Positions 1-10,519 of a stretch of 39,814 nt of DNA are shown one piece after another (the stretch's first letter is position 1; the number at the start of each line of letters is the position of its first letter). A program made the position numbers and the translations under genes. Under the pieces are notes generated by a model. It saw only the letters and a program-made list of their open reading frames with translations. It was not told where the DNA came from and did no database searches. The stretch is from an uncultured beta proteobacterium (lineage in GTDB: Bacteria; Pseudomonadota; Gammaproteobacteria; Burkholderiales; Burkholderiaceae_C): assembly GCA_903894475.1 (NCBI GenBank), contig CAITQH010000099.1, positions 1 through 39,814 of the forward strand. Reading direction: 5' to 3'.

Positions 1-2564
1 GCATCGGTGTAATCCTTGACCTTGTCGAAATTCAGGTACTGATAGACCTTGTCACTGGCAGCAGTCAGGACACCCATGTCAGCCATGTACTCCGCTTTGC
101 TCGGAATGCGCCCGAGTTTGGAGCAGATCGCAGCCAACTCGGCGCTGCCAAGATAGACATAGCTGTTCTTTCCCAATCGATTCGGGAAGTTGCGCGTGGA
201 AGTGGAGAACACGGTCGCACCTTCGCGCACCTGTGCCTGATTACCCATGCACAAACTGCAGCCCGGCATTTCCATGCGCGCACCGGCAGACCCAAGGACG
301 CCGTAATGTCCCTCCTCTGTAAGTTGCTTGGCATCCATTTTTGTCGGTGGGGCCATCCATAGTTTTACCGGAATATCACGCTTATTCTCCAGCAGTTTGC
401 TGGCTGCCCTGAAATGACCAATGTTGGTCATGCAGGAACCGATAAAGACCTCGTCGATCTTGGCGCCCGCCACTTCGGACAAGGTCTTGACATCATCCGG
501 GTCGTTTGGACAGGCCACGATGGGCTCATGAATATCAGCGAGGTCAATTTCAATGACGGCAGCATACTCGGCGTCAGCATCACCCTTGAGCAACAGTGGA
601 TCCTGCAGCCAAGCTTGCATCGCCTTGATACGGCGGTTGAGAGTACGCACATCCGAATAACCTGAGGCGATCATCCACTTCAGCATCGTGATATTGCTTG
701 TGATGTACTCGATGATGGGTTCTTTGTTCAGATGCACGGTGCAGCCACCGGCACTGCGCTCGGCCGAAGCATCACTGAGTTCAAATGCCTGCTCTACCTT
801 CAGATTGGGCAAGCCTTCAATCTCAAGAATACGTCCCGAAAAAATGTTCTTCTTCCCTTGTTTGGAAACGGTCAACAAGCCAGCCTTGATGGCGTACAGC
901 GGTATCGCATTGACCAGATCACGCAGTGTGATGCCAGTTTGCATCTTTCCTTTGAAACGCACCAGTACACTCTCGGGCATGTCAAGCGGCATCACGCCGG
1001 TAGCAGCACCGAAGGCCACCAAACCGGACCCTGCCGGGAAACTGATGCCGATCGGAAAGCGGGTGTGGCTATCGCCGCCGGTTCCTACCGTATCAGGCAG
1101 CAGCATGCGGTTCAGCCAGCTGTGGATGATGCCGTCACCCGGGCGCAAGGGAACACCACCGCGCGTACTCATGAATTCGGGCAGTTCGTGATGCATCTTC
1201 ACATCCACCGGCTTCGGGTAAGCAGCAGTATGGCAAAACGATTGCATGACCAGATCCGCGCTGAAACCCAGACAAGCCAGGTCCTTCAGTTCGTCGCGGG
1301 TCATGGGGCCGGTTGTGTCTTGCGAGCCAACGCTGGTCATCCTGGGCTCACAATAAGTGCCAGGACGCACGCCCCTCCCTTCTGGCAGGCCGCAGGCACG
1401 ACCGACCATTTTTTGTGCCAGTGTGAACCCCTTGCCAGTGTCTGCCGGGTTCTGCGGCAGTCGGAACAGCGTGCTTGCGGGCAAGCCCAGAGCCTCGCGC
1501 GCCTTGGCCGTAAGACCCCGACCAACGATCAGAGGGATGCGGCCGCCCGCGCGCACCTCATCAAACAACACATCGCTCTTGACCTTGAATTCAGCGATCA
1601 CCTTGCCGTCTTTGAACGCCTTGCCCTCGTAAGGCCTAAGCTCGACCACATCACCCATATTCATCCGACTGACGTCGAGTTCAATCGGCAACGCACCAGA
1701 ATCTTCCATCGTGTTATAAAAAATCGGCGCAATTTTTGAGCCGAGACAGACGCCGCCAAAACGCTTGTTCGGAACGAACGGAATGTCCTCGCCAGTGAAC
1801 CACAGCACGGAGTTGGTAGCAGACTTGCGGGAGGAGCCGGTACCGACAACATCGCCGACGTACGCCACTAAATTGCCTTTGGCTTTGAGATCGGCGATGA
1901 AGTTGACCGGACCACGTTTGCCGTCTTCTTCCGGCACGATACCTGGCCGCGCATTCTTGTGCATCGCCAAAGCGTGCAAGGGAATGTCAGGACGACTGAA
2001 TGCGTCTGGTGCTGGTGACAAATCATCCGTGTTGATCTCACCCTCGACTTTGAAAACGGTCAAGGCGATCGACTGTGCAACTTCTGGACGAGAGGTAAAC
2101 CACTCAGCGTCAGCCCAACTCTGCAGGACGGCTTTGGCATTTTCATTGCCCTTTTCGGCTTTTTCCTGCACGTCATGGAATTGATCGAACATCAGCAGTG
2201 TCTTCTTCAAGCCGTCGGCTGCAACGGTTCCGACTGTCGGATCATCAAGCAAACCAACCAATGGGCTGACGTTGTACCCACCTAGCATGGTCCCGAGCAA
2301 CTGTGTCGCCTTCTCGCGTGAGATCAGAGGACACTTTTCAGAGCCATATGCAACAGCGGCAAGATAGCTTGCCTTCACTTTGGCTGCATCATCGACACCA
2401 GCGGGCACGCGATGCGTCATCAAATCCAGCAAGGTGGCTTCTTCACCCGGACTTGGATTTTTCAATAGTTCGATCAGTTCGCCGGTCTGCTTGGAAGACA
2501 GGGGCAACGGTGGTATGCCCAGGGCCGCGCGTTCAGCGACGTGGACGCGATAGTTCTGCAACAT
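1..2564 (-). CDS. acnB: Aconitate hydratase B (bifunctional aconitase / 2-methylisocitrate dehydratase), 3' end cut by the window edge
   Basis: The minus-strand frame is open from ATG at 2564 ([37 protein letters not shown]...) to the edge. It contains AcnB-like [21 protein letters not shown] and [13 protein letters not shown]. It is missing from the ORF track because its stop lies outside the window. Confidence 0.95.
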   Translation of the reverse strand, partial: MLQNYRVHVAERAALGIPPLPLSSKQTGELIELLKNPSPGEEATLLDLMTHRVPAGVDDAAKVKASYLAAVAYGSEKCPLISREKATQLLGTMLGGYNVSPLVGLLDDPTVGTVAADGLKKTLLMFDQFHDVQEKAEKGNENAKAVLQSWADAEWFTSRPEVAQSIALTVFKVEGEINTDDLSPAPDAFSRPDIPLHALAMHKNARPGIVPEEDGKRGPVNFIADLKAKGNLVAYVGDVVGTGSSRKSATNSVLWFTGEDIPFVPNKRFGGVCLGSKIAPIFYNTMEDSGALPIELDVSRMNMGDVVELRPYEGKAFKDGKVIAEFKVKSDVLFDEVRAGGRIPLIVGRGLTAKAREALGLPASTLFRLPQNPADTGKGFTLAQKMVGRACGLPEGRGVRPGTYCEPRMTSVGSQDTTGPMTRDELKDLACLGFSADLVMQSFCHTAAYPKPVDVKMHHELPEFMSTRGGVPLRPGDGIIHSWLNRMLLPDTVGTGGDSHTRFPIGISFPAGSGLVAFGAATGVMPLDMPESVLVRFKGKMQTGITLRDLVNAIPLYAIKAGLLTVSKQGKKNIFSGRILEIEGLPNLKVEQAFELSDASAERSAGGCTVHLNKEPIIEYITSNITMLKWMIASGYSDVRTLNRRIKAMQAWLQDPLLLKGDADAEYAAVIEIDLADIHEPIVACPNDPDDVKTLSEVAGAKIDEVFIGSCMTNIGHFRAASKLLENKRDIPVKLWMAPPTKMDAKQLTEEGHYGVLGSAGARMEMPGCSLCMGNQAQVREGATVFSTSTRNFPNRLGKNSYVYLGSAELAAICSKLGRIPSKAEYMADMGVLTAASDKVYQYLNFDKVKDYTD

Positions 2565-2626
2565 GATTACTCCTTATCAAAATCAATAAAGCGGTATGGC
2601 ACCCATGAGTCGGGCCAATTTTCCAA

Positions 2627-3181
2627 CTATTTGGTGGGGGTTGCCCGGGTCGCATCAAGAATACTTGGCACTGGATTCTTCTTCAAATTTTCAACCACCA
2701 CAGCCTGACTCGGACTGATACATTCGTCGGCCAGCCTCTGACCCAGTTTTTGGCTCATCAGCATTGACTTATTACCCAACTGCAACCACATCGCCCCTGC
2801 TTTGGGATCTTCGAGACGGATGGCGCCCGTGCGGCTGCTTACCGGATGCATACGAAAAGTCATGTTCTTGGTCCGAACCAAAAACATTCCTGGTTTCTTT
2901 TCGCTTGGTGTGATCGTGACGGACGTCCCCAATTCACAGGGGATCACGCCGACCTCGACCAATTTCGCCAGGTCAAGTTCTTCCGCAGTCAAATTCAACT
3001 GAACATCATCGTCAATCGGCGTCACCTCCTCCACTACCTTGAGCGCGGAGCGACGCACACCAGGTGTCAGTTTGGGCGTCGAGGCCGCAGCCTTGGCCGG
3101 GGCTGGCCCTGACGGAACGACCTGAGGCAATGACACTGCGGGCACTGCCATAGCGACGGACAGCAACAAAAAAGACTTCAT
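2627..3181 (-). CDS. Hypothetical protein with an N-terminal signal-like segment (MKSFLLLSVAMAVPAVSLPQV...)
   Basis: 184 codons from the internal ATG at 3181 of the longer ORF. The upstream part of that ORF overlaps the mdh terminator and the mdh 3' end in another frame. No family recognised. Confidence 0.65.
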   Translation of the reverse strand: MKSFLLLSVAMAVPAVSLPQVVPSGPAPAKAAASTPKLTPGVRRSALKVVEEVTPIDDDVQLNLTAEELDLAKLVEVGVIPCELGTSVTITPSEKKPGMFLVRTKNMTFRMHPVSSRTGAIRLEDPKAGAMWLQLGNKSMLMSQKLGQRLADECISPSQAVVVENLKKNPVPSILDATRATPTK

Positions 3182-3261
3182 GGCACCTCCCCGAACCGAT
3201 TGAGTTGATGGTCGATGCGCCGGGGACAGGAATTCAGGTCCAATCAACAGCGCGCCACGCC

Positions 3262-3299
3262 AAAAAAATCGCACAGCCGGCATCAAAACCGGCTGCGCG
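3262..3299 (-). terminator. Intrinsic terminator of mdh (minus strand)
   Basis: On the minus strand, CGCGCAGCCGG-TTTTGATG-CCGGCTGTGCG (7 bp + 1 mismatch + 3 bp) followed by ATTTTTTT, just downstream of the mdh stop. Confidence 0.8.
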
Positions 3300-3323
3300 A
3301 CCACGCAGCACTTGCAACTCGTC

Positions 3324-4313
3324 TTAGCCCACCAAATGGGCAACACCCGCTTGCTCGTCTTGCAGTTCCTTGAGTGTCTTGTTGATGCATTCCTGGCTGA
3401 ACGCATCAATCGGCAAGCCCTCGACCACTTTGTACTCACCGTCTGCACATGTCACGGCAAAACCAAACATGGTGTCCTTGGGAATACCATACTGGCCATC
3501 CGACGGAATACCCATGGTCACCCACTTACCGTTGCTGCCCAATGCCCAGTCACGCATATGGTCGATAGCAGCATTCGCAGCAGAAGCGGCTGACGAGACG
3601 CCGCGCGCCGCAATGATGGCGGCGCCGCGCTTGCCAACGGTCGGCAGGAAGGTATTAACGTTCCAGTCATGGTCATTGATCATTTCCTTGACGCTGGCAC
3701 CATTGATGGTGGCAAAGCGGTAGTCAGCGTACATGGTCGGCGAATGGTTGCCCCAAACTGCCATCTTCTCGATGTCCGCCACTGCCTTGCCGGTTTTGGA
3801 GGCCAACTGACTCAGGGCACGGTTGTGGTCCAGGCGAATCATGGCGGTGAAGTTTTTGCGTGGCAGATCAGGCGCACTCTTCATCGCGATATAGGCATTC
3901 GTATTGGCGGGGTTGCCAACCACCAGAACCTTGACGTCGCGACTGGCGACCGCATTCAGTGCCTTGCCCTGCTCCGTGAAAATGGCACCATTGACAGCCA
4001 GCAACTCGGCGCGCTCCATACCCGGTCCCCGGGGCCGCGATCCGATCAGGAGGGCGTAATCGGCGTCTTTGAACGCCGTCATTGGATCCGAATGCGCCTG
4101 CATCCCAACCAGCAAAGGAAACGCACAGTCTTGCAGTTCCATCATGACTCCCTGCAAAGCCGCCTGGGGCTTTTCCAAAGGAACCTCCAGCATTTGAAGA
4201 ATGACGGGTTGATCCTGGCCCAACATCTCGCCAGAGGCGATGCGGAACAGAATTGCGTAACCAATTTGACCTGCTGCGCCGGTAACGGCGACACGGACGG
4301 GCTTTTTGCTCAT
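3324..4313 (-). CDS. mdh: Malate dehydrogenase
   Basis: [45 protein letters not shown]...; NAD-binding TGAAGQIGY, ..[13 protein letters not shown].., [13 protein letters not shown].., WGNHSPTMY. Start taken at the internal ATG at 4313. Confidence 0.96.
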   Translation of the reverse strand: MSKKPVRVAVTGAAGQIGYAILFRIASGEMLGQDQPVILQMLEVPLEKPQAALQGVMMELQDCAFPLLVGMQAHSDPMTAFKDADYALLIGSRPRGPGMERAELLAVNGAIFTEQGKALNAVASRDVKVLVVGNPANTNAYIAMKSAPDLPRKNFTAMIRLDHNRALSQLASKTGKAVADIEKMAVWGNHSPTMYADYRFATINGASVKEMINDHDWNVNTFLPTVGKRGAAIIAARGVSSAASAANAAIDHMRDWALGSNGKWVTMGIPSDGQYGIPKDTMFGFAVTCADGEYKVVEGLPIDAFSQECINKTLKELQDEQAGVAHLVG

Positions 4314-4433
4314 GGTGAGACTCCAGAGTTGTTGTGAAACCGGGTTCCGGGGTAGCTCAATCTGGATGCTGAACCCCACAGAATGCGTCGCTAGTTTACT
4401 CTGGAAAACCCTGAGTTGGAAATTCGTCTTATG

Positions 4434-4445
4434 TCTTATATAAGA
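4434..4445. promoter_or_regulatory. Perfect 12-bp palindrome TCTTATATAAGA, candidate operator in the mdh/gntR divergent intergenic region
   Basis: Seen directly: gtcttatgTCTTATATAAGAtaagatg. It lies between divergent mdh and a GntR-family gene. The operator role is inferred. Confidence 0.5.
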
Positions 4446-4455
4446 TAAGATGTGG

Positions 4456-4479
4456 CTCATACGCATCAAGCCGTATGAG
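4456..4479. repeat. 8-bp inverted repeat CTCATACG-N8-CGTATGAG upstream of the gntR start
   Basis: Perfect arms at 4456-4463 and 4472-4479 with spacer catcaagc. Confidence 0.6.
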
Positions 4480-4490
4480 GTCACACACCT

Positions 4491-5282
4491 ATGGTCACAT
4501 CACCACTGCCAACAAGCCAGTCGAGCCCCGCTGCAAACGACAACGGGTCCGCCATGACGCCTTCTTTCAGTCCGCTCTACCAGCAAATCAAAGGCATGAT
4601 TCTCAATAGCCTGCGGCTTGGTGAATGGAAGCCGGGCGAGGCCATTCCCAGTGAAATGGACCTGGCAACACGTTTTCGCGTCAGTCAGGGAACGGTGCGA
4701 AAGGCTATCGACGATTTAGCTGCAGAACATTTGCTGGTGCGCCGGCAGGGTAAAGGGACGTTTGTCGCCACCCATGCAGAGCAGCAAGTGCAGTTTCGTT
4801 TTTTGAAACTGGTACCCAACAACGGCAACCCAGGCAGTGAAGGTCCGGCCCATCGCGATATCGTGCAATGTCGTCGCAGCAGCGCCAGCGCAGATATTGC
4901 CCGTGCACTGGCATTGCGCACAGGTGACGCCGTGCTGCAGACACGCCGTGTCCTCAGTTTCCTTGGCACGCCCGCGATTCTTGAAGACATCTGGCTACCA
5001 GCGGCCCCGTTCAAGGGCCTGACCGCCGAGCGACTGACGAACCACCAGGGTCCAATGTACGCCTTGTTTGAGACTGAATTTAGCGTGCGGATGGTTCGTG
5101 CTGAAGAAAAGATACGCGCTGAACCGGCCACGCCAGGGCACGCCGAACTGCTGAAAATCGCTCAGGGCACGCCCTTGCTCAGTGTCGAGCGCATTGCCTA
5201 CACCTACAAGGATGTGCCAATGGAACTGCGACGCGGCTACTATCGCACCGACACTCACTACTATCACAACCGATTAAGCTGA
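4491..5282 (+). CDS. GntR-family (HutC-like) transcriptional regulator
   Basis: Winged-helix N-terminus ([66 protein letters not shown]) and UTRA-like C-terminus. An alternative start is the ATG at 4554 ([13 protein letters not shown]). Confidence 0.92.
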   Translation: MVTSPLPTSQSSPAANDNGSAMTPSFSPLYQQIKGMILNSLRLGEWKPGEAIPSEMDLATRFRVSQGTVRKAIDDLAAEHLLVRRQGKGTFVATHAEQQVQFRFLKLVPNNGNPGSEGPAHRDIVQCRRSSASADIARALALRTGDAVLQTRRVLSFLGTPAILEDIWLPAAPFKGLTAERLTNHQGPMYALFETEFSVRMVRAEEKIRAEPATPGHAELLKIAQGTPLLSVERIAYTYKDVPMELRRGYYRTDTHYYHNRLS

Positions 5283-5330
5283 GTGTGCCAAGGGCTTGCG
5301 TGCCTGCCATAGAATTTCCGAGCAGCCAAT

Positions 5331-5356
5331 GGGTGATTGCATCGCATTGCTCACCC
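5331..5356 (+). repeat. Leader hairpin just upstream of the sdhC ribosome-binding site
   Basis: GGGTGA-t-TGC-atc-GCA-ttgc-TCACCC: perfect 6-bp outer stem with an inner TGC/GCA, about 20 nt before the sdhC ATG. Confidence 0.5.
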
Positions 5357-5375
5357 GCAAAAAGGAAAACAAAAC

Positions 5376-5822
5376 ATGTCTGAATTCTCAACAAGCACAT
5401 CAACAAGCCGACCCGAATTTCGCAATATACACGCCTTCAGAGACCTGCCAGGCTATCGATGGCCACCGGCTGCCGTCGTGTCCGGCATGCACCGGGCCAG
5501 CGGACTGATGATGTTCTTGCTGCTTCCCTTCATCATCTGGATGTTCGATAACTCGATATCGTCAGAAATTTCGTTTGCGAAATTCAGTTCAGCCTTCAAT
5601 GTCGGCATGCTGGGCTTGCCAGGTCTGATCTGGAAATTGGTGGCACTGGCGCTGATATGGGCCTATCTGCATCACTTCCTCGCGGGTCTGCGCCACCTCT
5701 GGATGGACGCCAGCCATGCTGCCGTCAGCAAAGAATTTGGCAAGTCGTCGGCACTTATTGTCATGTCACTCAGTGTTGGCCTGACACTTGTGCTGGGCGC
5801 AAAGTTGTTTGGCATCTATTAA
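5376..5822 (+). CDS. sdhC: Succinate dehydrogenase cytochrome b556 subunit
   Basis: MSEFSTS...RPEFRNIHAFRDLPGYRWPPAAVVSGMHRASGLMMFLLLPF...HHFLAGLRHLWMD; SdhC signature, first gene of sdhCDAB. Confidence 0.93.
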   Translation: MSEFSTSTSTSRPEFRNIHAFRDLPGYRWPPAAVVSGMHRASGLMMFLLLPFIIWMFDNSISSEISFAKFSSAFNVGMLGLPGLIWKLVALALIWAYLHHFLAGLRHLWMDASHAAVSKEFGKSSALIVMSLSVGLTLVLGAKLFGIY

Positions 5823-5832
5823 GGAAAGCTTC

Positions 5833-6198
5833 ATGTCGGTCAATTTCGGCTCCAAGCGTCTTGTTGTGGGCGCACATTACGGTCTGCGCGACTGGCTGGC
5901 CCAGCGTTTGACTGCAGCCTTGATGGCCCTGTTTACGCTGCTGGTTCTGGCCCGGATCATCTTCAGTACCGGTCCGATCGGCTATGACCAATGGTCAGGC
6001 ATCTTTTCCCCTCAATGGATGAAGGCATTGACCTTCAGCGTCATCGTCGCCCTGGCCTTTCACGCCTGGGTCGGCATGCGCGAAATCTGGATGGATTACA
6101 TCAAGCCCGTGGGTCTGCGTCTTTTCCTGCAGGCATTTTCCCTCCTTTGGCTTGTTTCCTGTAGCGGATGGGCCATCCAGGTTCTGTGGCGCCAGTGA
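5833..6198 (+). CDS. sdhD: Succinate dehydrogenase hydrophobic membrane anchor subunit
   Basis: MSVNFGSKRLVVGAHYGLRDWLAQRLTAALMALFTLLVLARI...FHAWVGMREIWMDYIKP; position between sdhC and sdhA. Confidence 0.93.
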   Translation: MSVNFGSKRLVVGAHYGLRDWLAQRLTAALMALFTLLVLARIIFSTGPIGYDQWSGIFSPQWMKALTFSVIVALAFHAWVGMREIWMDYIKPVGLRLFLQAFSLLWLVSCSGWAIQVLWRQ

Positions 6199-6260
6199 GT
6201 CCGCGCCAGGCACCACCGTCCCGGCAGCGTAGCCCCCTTGACATTACTTCCGAACCCATC

Positions 6261-8057
6261 ATGACCGTTACATCCAAACTCCCGAGACGCCAATTTGACG
6301 TCGTCATCGTCGGCGCCGGCGGCTCAGGCATGCGCGCCTCACTACAACTGGCTCGAGCCGGTCTGAAAGTCGCAGTGTTATCAAAAGTCTTCCCAACGCG
6401 ATCCCACACGGTCGCAGCGCAAGGTGGCATCGGTGCATCTCTGGGCAATATGTCGGAAGACAATTGGCACTACCACTTCTACGACACCGTCAAAGGATCA
6501 GACTGGCTCGGAGATCAGGATGCCATCGAATACATGTGCCGCGAGGCACCTAAAGTCGTGTACGACCTGGAGCACATGGGCATGCCGTTTGATCGCAACC
6601 CCGACGGTACGATCTATCAGCGCCCCTTCGGCGGCCACACTGCCAACTACGGCGAAAAGCCGGTTCAACGCGCCTGCGCCGCCGCTGACCGCACCGGCCA
6701 CGCCATGCTGCACACGCTGTACCAGCAAAACGTCAAGGAAAAGACCAGCTTTTTTGTCGAATGGCTGGCCCTCGACCTGATTCGTGACGCTGCGGGCGAC
6801 GTCGTCGGGGTAACGGCGCTGGAGATGGAAACCGGCGATGTGCACATCTTTGAATCCAAGACGACGCTGCTGGCAACCGGTGGCGCTGGCCGCATCTTTG
6901 CCGCCTCCACCAACGCTTTCATCAACACCGGGGACGGACTGGGCATGGCCGCGCGCGCCGGCATTCCCCTTGAAGACATGGAGTTTTGGCAATTCCATCC
7001 GACCGGCGTGTACGGAGCCGGGGTGCTGCTCACCGAAGGCTGCCGGGGCGAAGGCGCGATTCTGCGCAACGGCAGTGGCGAAAGATTCATGGAACGCTAT
7101 GCGCCAGCCTATAAAGACCTGGCGCCACGGGACTACGTATCGCGCTGCATGGATCAGGAGATCAAGGAAGGTCGCGGCTGCGGCCCGAACAAGGACTACA
7201 TCAATCTTGACATGACGCACCTGGGCGTCCAGACCATCATGAAGCGGCTGCCTTCCGTGTTCGAAATCGGTCACAACTTTGCCAATGTTGACATTACCAG
7301 GGAGCCGATTCCGGTCGTACCCACCATCCATTACCAGATGGGGGGCATTCCCACCAATATTCACGGTCAGGTGGTAAATCAAAACGCCGCGAACCAGAGC
7401 GAGGTTGTCAACGGCCTTTACGCGGTCGGAGAATGCGCTTGCGTCAGCGTCCACGGTGCCAACCGACTGGGCACGAATTCCCTGCTTGATCTGCTGGTGT
7501 TTGGTCGGGCGGCGGGCAATCACATCGTTGAGTTCAACAAGGAAACCAGGACTCACAAGCCCTTGCCGCAGGACGCTGCAGATGCCACGCTGACGCGCAT
7601 CGCGCGTCTGGACGCCACAAGCAGTGGTGAGTATTCACAGGACGTAGCCAACGATATCCGCAGCACCATGCAACAGCACGCTGGCGTGTTCCGCACACAA
7701 GCGAGCATGGACGAAGGCGTGGCGAAGATCGCCGCCTTGCGCGAGCGCGTCCAGAGCATCACTTTGAAAGACAAATCCAGGATCTTTAATACCGCCCGGA
7801 TCGAGGCGCTTGAGGTCGAGAACCTGATTGAAGCAGCGCAGGCCACCATCGTCTCCGCCGCCGCACGGCACGAAAGTCGCGGCGCCCATTCAGTCAATGA
7901 TTACGCTGACAGCCCGGAGCATCCTAACGGTCGCAACGACACCGACTGGCACAAGCACACACTGTGGTATCGCGAAGGCAACCGCCTGTCCTACAAACCG
8001 GTCCAGATGAAGCCGCTGACGGCGCTGTCAGTGCCGCTCACCGTGCGCAGCTTTTAA
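6261..8057 (+). CDS. sdhA: Succinate dehydrogenase flavoprotein subunit
   Basis: FDVVIVGAGGSGMRASLQLARAG, RSHTVAAQGGIGASLGN, HPTGVYGAGVLLTEGCRGEG, HGANRLGTNSLLDLLVFGR. Confidence 0.97.
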   Translation: MTVTSKLPRRQFDVVIVGAGGSGMRASLQLARAGLKVAVLSKVFPTRSHTVAAQGGIGASLGNMSEDNWHYHFYDTVKGSDWLGDQDAIEYMCREAPKVVYDLEHMGMPFDRNPDGTIYQRPFGGHTANYGEKPVQRACAAADRTGHAMLHTLYQQNVKEKTSFFVEWLALDLIRDAAGDVVGVTALEMETGDVHIFESKTTLLATGGAGRIFAASTNAFINTGDGLGMAARAGIPLEDMEFWQFHPTGVYGAGVLLTEGCRGEGAILRNGSGERFMERYAPAYKDLAPRDYVSRCMDQEIKEGRGCGPNKDYINLDMTHLGVQTIMKRLPSVFEIGHNFANVDITREPIPVVPTIHYQMGGIPTNIHGQVVNQNAANQSEVVNGLYAVGECACVSVHGANRLGTNSLLDLLVFGRAAGNHIVEFNKETRTHKPLPQDAADATLTRIARLDATSSGEYSQDVANDIRSTMQQHAGVFRTQASMDEGVAKIAALRERVQSITLKDKSRIFNTARIEALEVENLIEAAQATIVSAAARHESRGAHSVNDYADSPEHPNGRNDTDWHKHTLWYREGNRLSYKPVQMKPLTALSVPLTVRSF

Positions 8058-8068
8058 AGAGAACAACC

Positions 8069-8773
8069 ATGTCAAAACGGATATTTCAGATCTACCGCTA
8101 CAACCCCGATGCAGATGCAAAACCCTATATGCAGACCATTGAGGTGGAACTGGACGGCACTGAGCGCATGCTGTTGGACGCGTTAGTGAAGCTCAAGGCG
8201 CAGGACCCCGGCATCAGTTTTCGCAAGTCGTGCCGTGAAGGTGTCTGCGGCTCCGATGCCATGAACATCAATGGCAAGAACGGGCTCGCCTGTCTGACCA
8301 ATATGCGCACGCTGCCCGGCACCATTGTTCTCAAACCGCTACCCGGGCTGCCAGTGGTGCGGGACCTGATCGTCGATATGACGCAGTTCTTCAAGCAGTA
8401 CAACTCGATCAAACCCTACTTGATCAGCGACAGCGTGGCGCCAGAGAAAGAGCGTTTGCAGAGTCCCCAGGAACGCGAAGAACTCAACGGTTTGTACGAG
8501 TGCATCCTGTGTGCCAGTTGCTCCACTTCCTGTCCCAGTTTCTGGTGGAATCCGGACAAATTTGTAGGTCCCGCTGGCCTCCTGCAGGCCTACCGCTTTC
8601 TTGCTGACAGCCGCGATGACGCGACGGCCGAACGTCTGGACAACCTCGAAGACCCCTACCGTCTGTTTCGCTGCCACACCATCATGAATTGTGTGGAAGT
8701 CTGTCCGAAGGGACTCAATCCAACCCGGGCAATTGGAAAAATCAAGGAAATGATGGTGATGCGTACGGTTTGA
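8069..8773 (+). CDS. sdhB: Succinate dehydrogenase iron-sulfur subunit
   Basis: FRKSCREGVCGSDAMNINGKNGLAC, CILCASCSTSCPSFWWNPDKFVGPAGLLQAYRF, FRCHTIMNCVEVCPKGLNPTRAIGKIK. Confidence 0.97.
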   Translation: MSKRIFQIYRYNPDADAKPYMQTIEVELDGTERMLLDALVKLKAQDPGISFRKSCREGVCGSDAMNINGKNGLACLTNMRTLPGTIVLKPLPGLPVVRDLIVDMTQFFKQYNSIKPYLISDSVAPEKERLQSPQEREELNGLYECILCASCSTSCPSFWWNPDKFVGPAGLLQAYRFLADSRDDATAERLDNLEDPYRLFRCHTIMNCVEVCPKGLNPTRAIGKIKEMMVMRTV

Positions 8774-8801
8774 TTTCGATCAACATCTGGGCCAATCAGC
8801 C

Positions 8802-9110
8802 ATGGTACAAAGCAGCAACCTGATCGATGCGAGAAGTCTGAGCAAACTGAAATGGCGCTGCCGTCGCGGTTTGCTTGAGAACGATATTTTCATCGAACGA
8901 TTTTTCAGACGCTTTGAGTCCGGCCTGACCGTCAGTCAGTCACAAGGGCTCATGGCTTTGATGGATCTGGGTGACAACGATCTGCTGGACCTGCACTTGG
9001 AACGCAAAACCCTGGCGCAAGTCGACGTTGATTTGGATCGCGGTGATGTGCGTGAAGTTTTGTGTATGTTGAGAAAACCCCTTGAAAGGCAAGAATATGA
9101 AATTAGCTGA
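8802..9110 (+). CDS. sdhE: FAD assembly factor SdhE (succinate dehydrogenase assembly factor 2 family)
   Basis: [52 protein letters not shown]; follows sdhB. Confidence 0.88.
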   Translation: MVQSSNLIDARSLSKLKWRCRRGLLENDIFIERFFRRFESGLTVSQSQGLMALMDLGDNDLLDLHLERKTLAQVDVDLDRGDVREVLCMLRKPLERQEYEIS

Positions 9111-10407
9111 CAACAAAGCAACCCTGTCGTTTAGTAACGGCAGTCCCAGCATCGAATTGCCTGTATACCAGGGCAGCGTTGGACCGGATGTGGTGGATAT
9201 CCGCAAACTGTATGGCCAAACCGGCATGTTCACTTACGACCCCGGGTTCCTGTCCACTGCGTCCTGTCAGTCGACCATCACGTACATCGACGGCGACAAG
9301 GGTGAGTTGTTGTATCGCGGCTATCCGATTGAGCAACTTGCCACCAACTGCGATTTCCTGGAAACCTGCCATTTGCTGCTGTACGGAAACCTGCCCAATG
9401 CGACGGAGAAGGCGGATTTCACCAAACGGGTGACGCGTCACACGATGGTCAATGAACAGATGCAATTCTTCCTGCGTGGTTTCCGGCGCGATGCCCATCC
9501 GATGGCCATCATGACCGGTCTGGTCGGCGCCCTGTCAGCGTTTTATCATGACAGCACCGACATCAACAATCCCGAGCATCGTGAGATTGCTGCGCTTCGC
9601 CTGATTGCAAAGATGCCGACTCTGGTCGCGATGGCCTACAAGTACAGCATGGGTCAGCCCTATATGTACCCAAAGAACGAGTTGAGTTATGCAGGCAATT
9701 TTCTGCACATGATGTTTGCGACCCCATGCGAAGACTATGTAGTGGACCCGGTCATTGAACGCGCCCTGGACCGCATCTTCATACTGCACGCCGACCACGA
9801 GCAAAACGCCTCCACCTCGACCGTTCGCCTGTGCGGCAGTTCCGGCACCAATCCGTTCGCGGCCATCGCTTCGGGCGTGGCTTGTCTGTGGGGTCCGGCG
9901 CATGGCGGCGCCAACGAAGCCTGCCTGAACATGCTCGGAGAGATTCAGGCCAGCGGCGGCATCGCCAAAGTCGGTCACTTCATGGAACAGGTCAAGGACA
10001 AGAATTCCGGCGTCAAACTGATGGGGTTCGGACACCGGGTCTACAAGAATTACGATCCGCGTGCGAAGCTGATGCAGGAAACCTGCAGGGAAGTTCTTGG
10101 CGCACTCGGTCTCGAAAGCGATCCCCTGTTCAAACTGGCCATGGCACTTGAAAAGATCGCCCTGGAAGACGACTATTTCGTGTCACGCAAGCTTTATCCG
10201 AACGTCGATTTCTACTCTGGCATCGTGCAACGCGCCATCGGTATTCCGGTCAATATGTTCACCGGTGTTTTCGCGCTGGCCCGCACGGTCGGTTGGATCG
10301 CGCAGTTGAACGAAATGATCAGCGACCCTGAGTACAAGATCGGCCGTCCGCGCCAGTTGTTCTCTGGTTCGGTCAGCCGCAACGTTCCTCCGATGGCACA
10401 ACGCTGA
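9097..10407 (+). CDS. gltA: Citrate synthase (type II)
   Basis: [59 protein letters not shown]...; [30 protein letters not shown]. The start overlaps the sdhE 3' end by 14 bp. Confidence 0.97.
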   Translation: MKLADNKATLSFSNGSPSIELPVYQGSVGPDVVDIRKLYGQTGMFTYDPGFLSTASCQSTITYIDGDKGELLYRGYPIEQLATNCDFLETCHLLLYGNLPNATEKADFTKRVTRHTMVNEQMQFFLRGFRRDAHPMAIMTGLVGALSAFYHDSTDINNPEHREIAALRLIAKMPTLVAMAYKYSMGQPYMYPKNELSYAGNFLHMMFATPCEDYVVDPVIERALDRIFILHADHEQNASTSTVRLCGSSGTNPFAAIASGVACLWGPAHGGANEACLNMLGEIQASGGIAKVGHFMEQVKDKNSGVKLMGFGHRVYKNYDPRAKLMQETCREVLGALGLESDPLFKLAMALEKIALEDDYFVSRKLYPNVDFYSGIVQRAIGIPVNMFTGVFALARTVGWIAQLNEMISDPEYKIGRPRQLFSGSVSRNVPPMAQR

Positions 10408-10423
10408 AGCGACCTCACTGACA

Positions 10424-10457
10424 CGCCCGCCGGCTGGCGACACCGGCGGGCGTTTTT
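10424..10457 (+). terminator. Intrinsic terminator downstream of gltA
   Basis: CGCCCGCCGG-ctggcgaca-CCGGCGGGCG-TTTTT: perfect 10-bp stem plus T-run. Confidence 0.92.
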
Positions 10458-10519
10458 GTTTGCAGCGCAACATCGGTCGTGCCGGCCGTTTAAAATCGCG
10501 TCATTCCAAGGAAAACCAT

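Noticed and set aside
732-1739. 335-aa plus-strand ORF over acnB
   Set aside because: Antisense of the edge-truncated acnB, which the ORF track does not list because its stop is outside the window.
6498-7556. 352-aa minus-strand ORF opposite sdhA
   Set aside because: Antisense shadow of sdhA.
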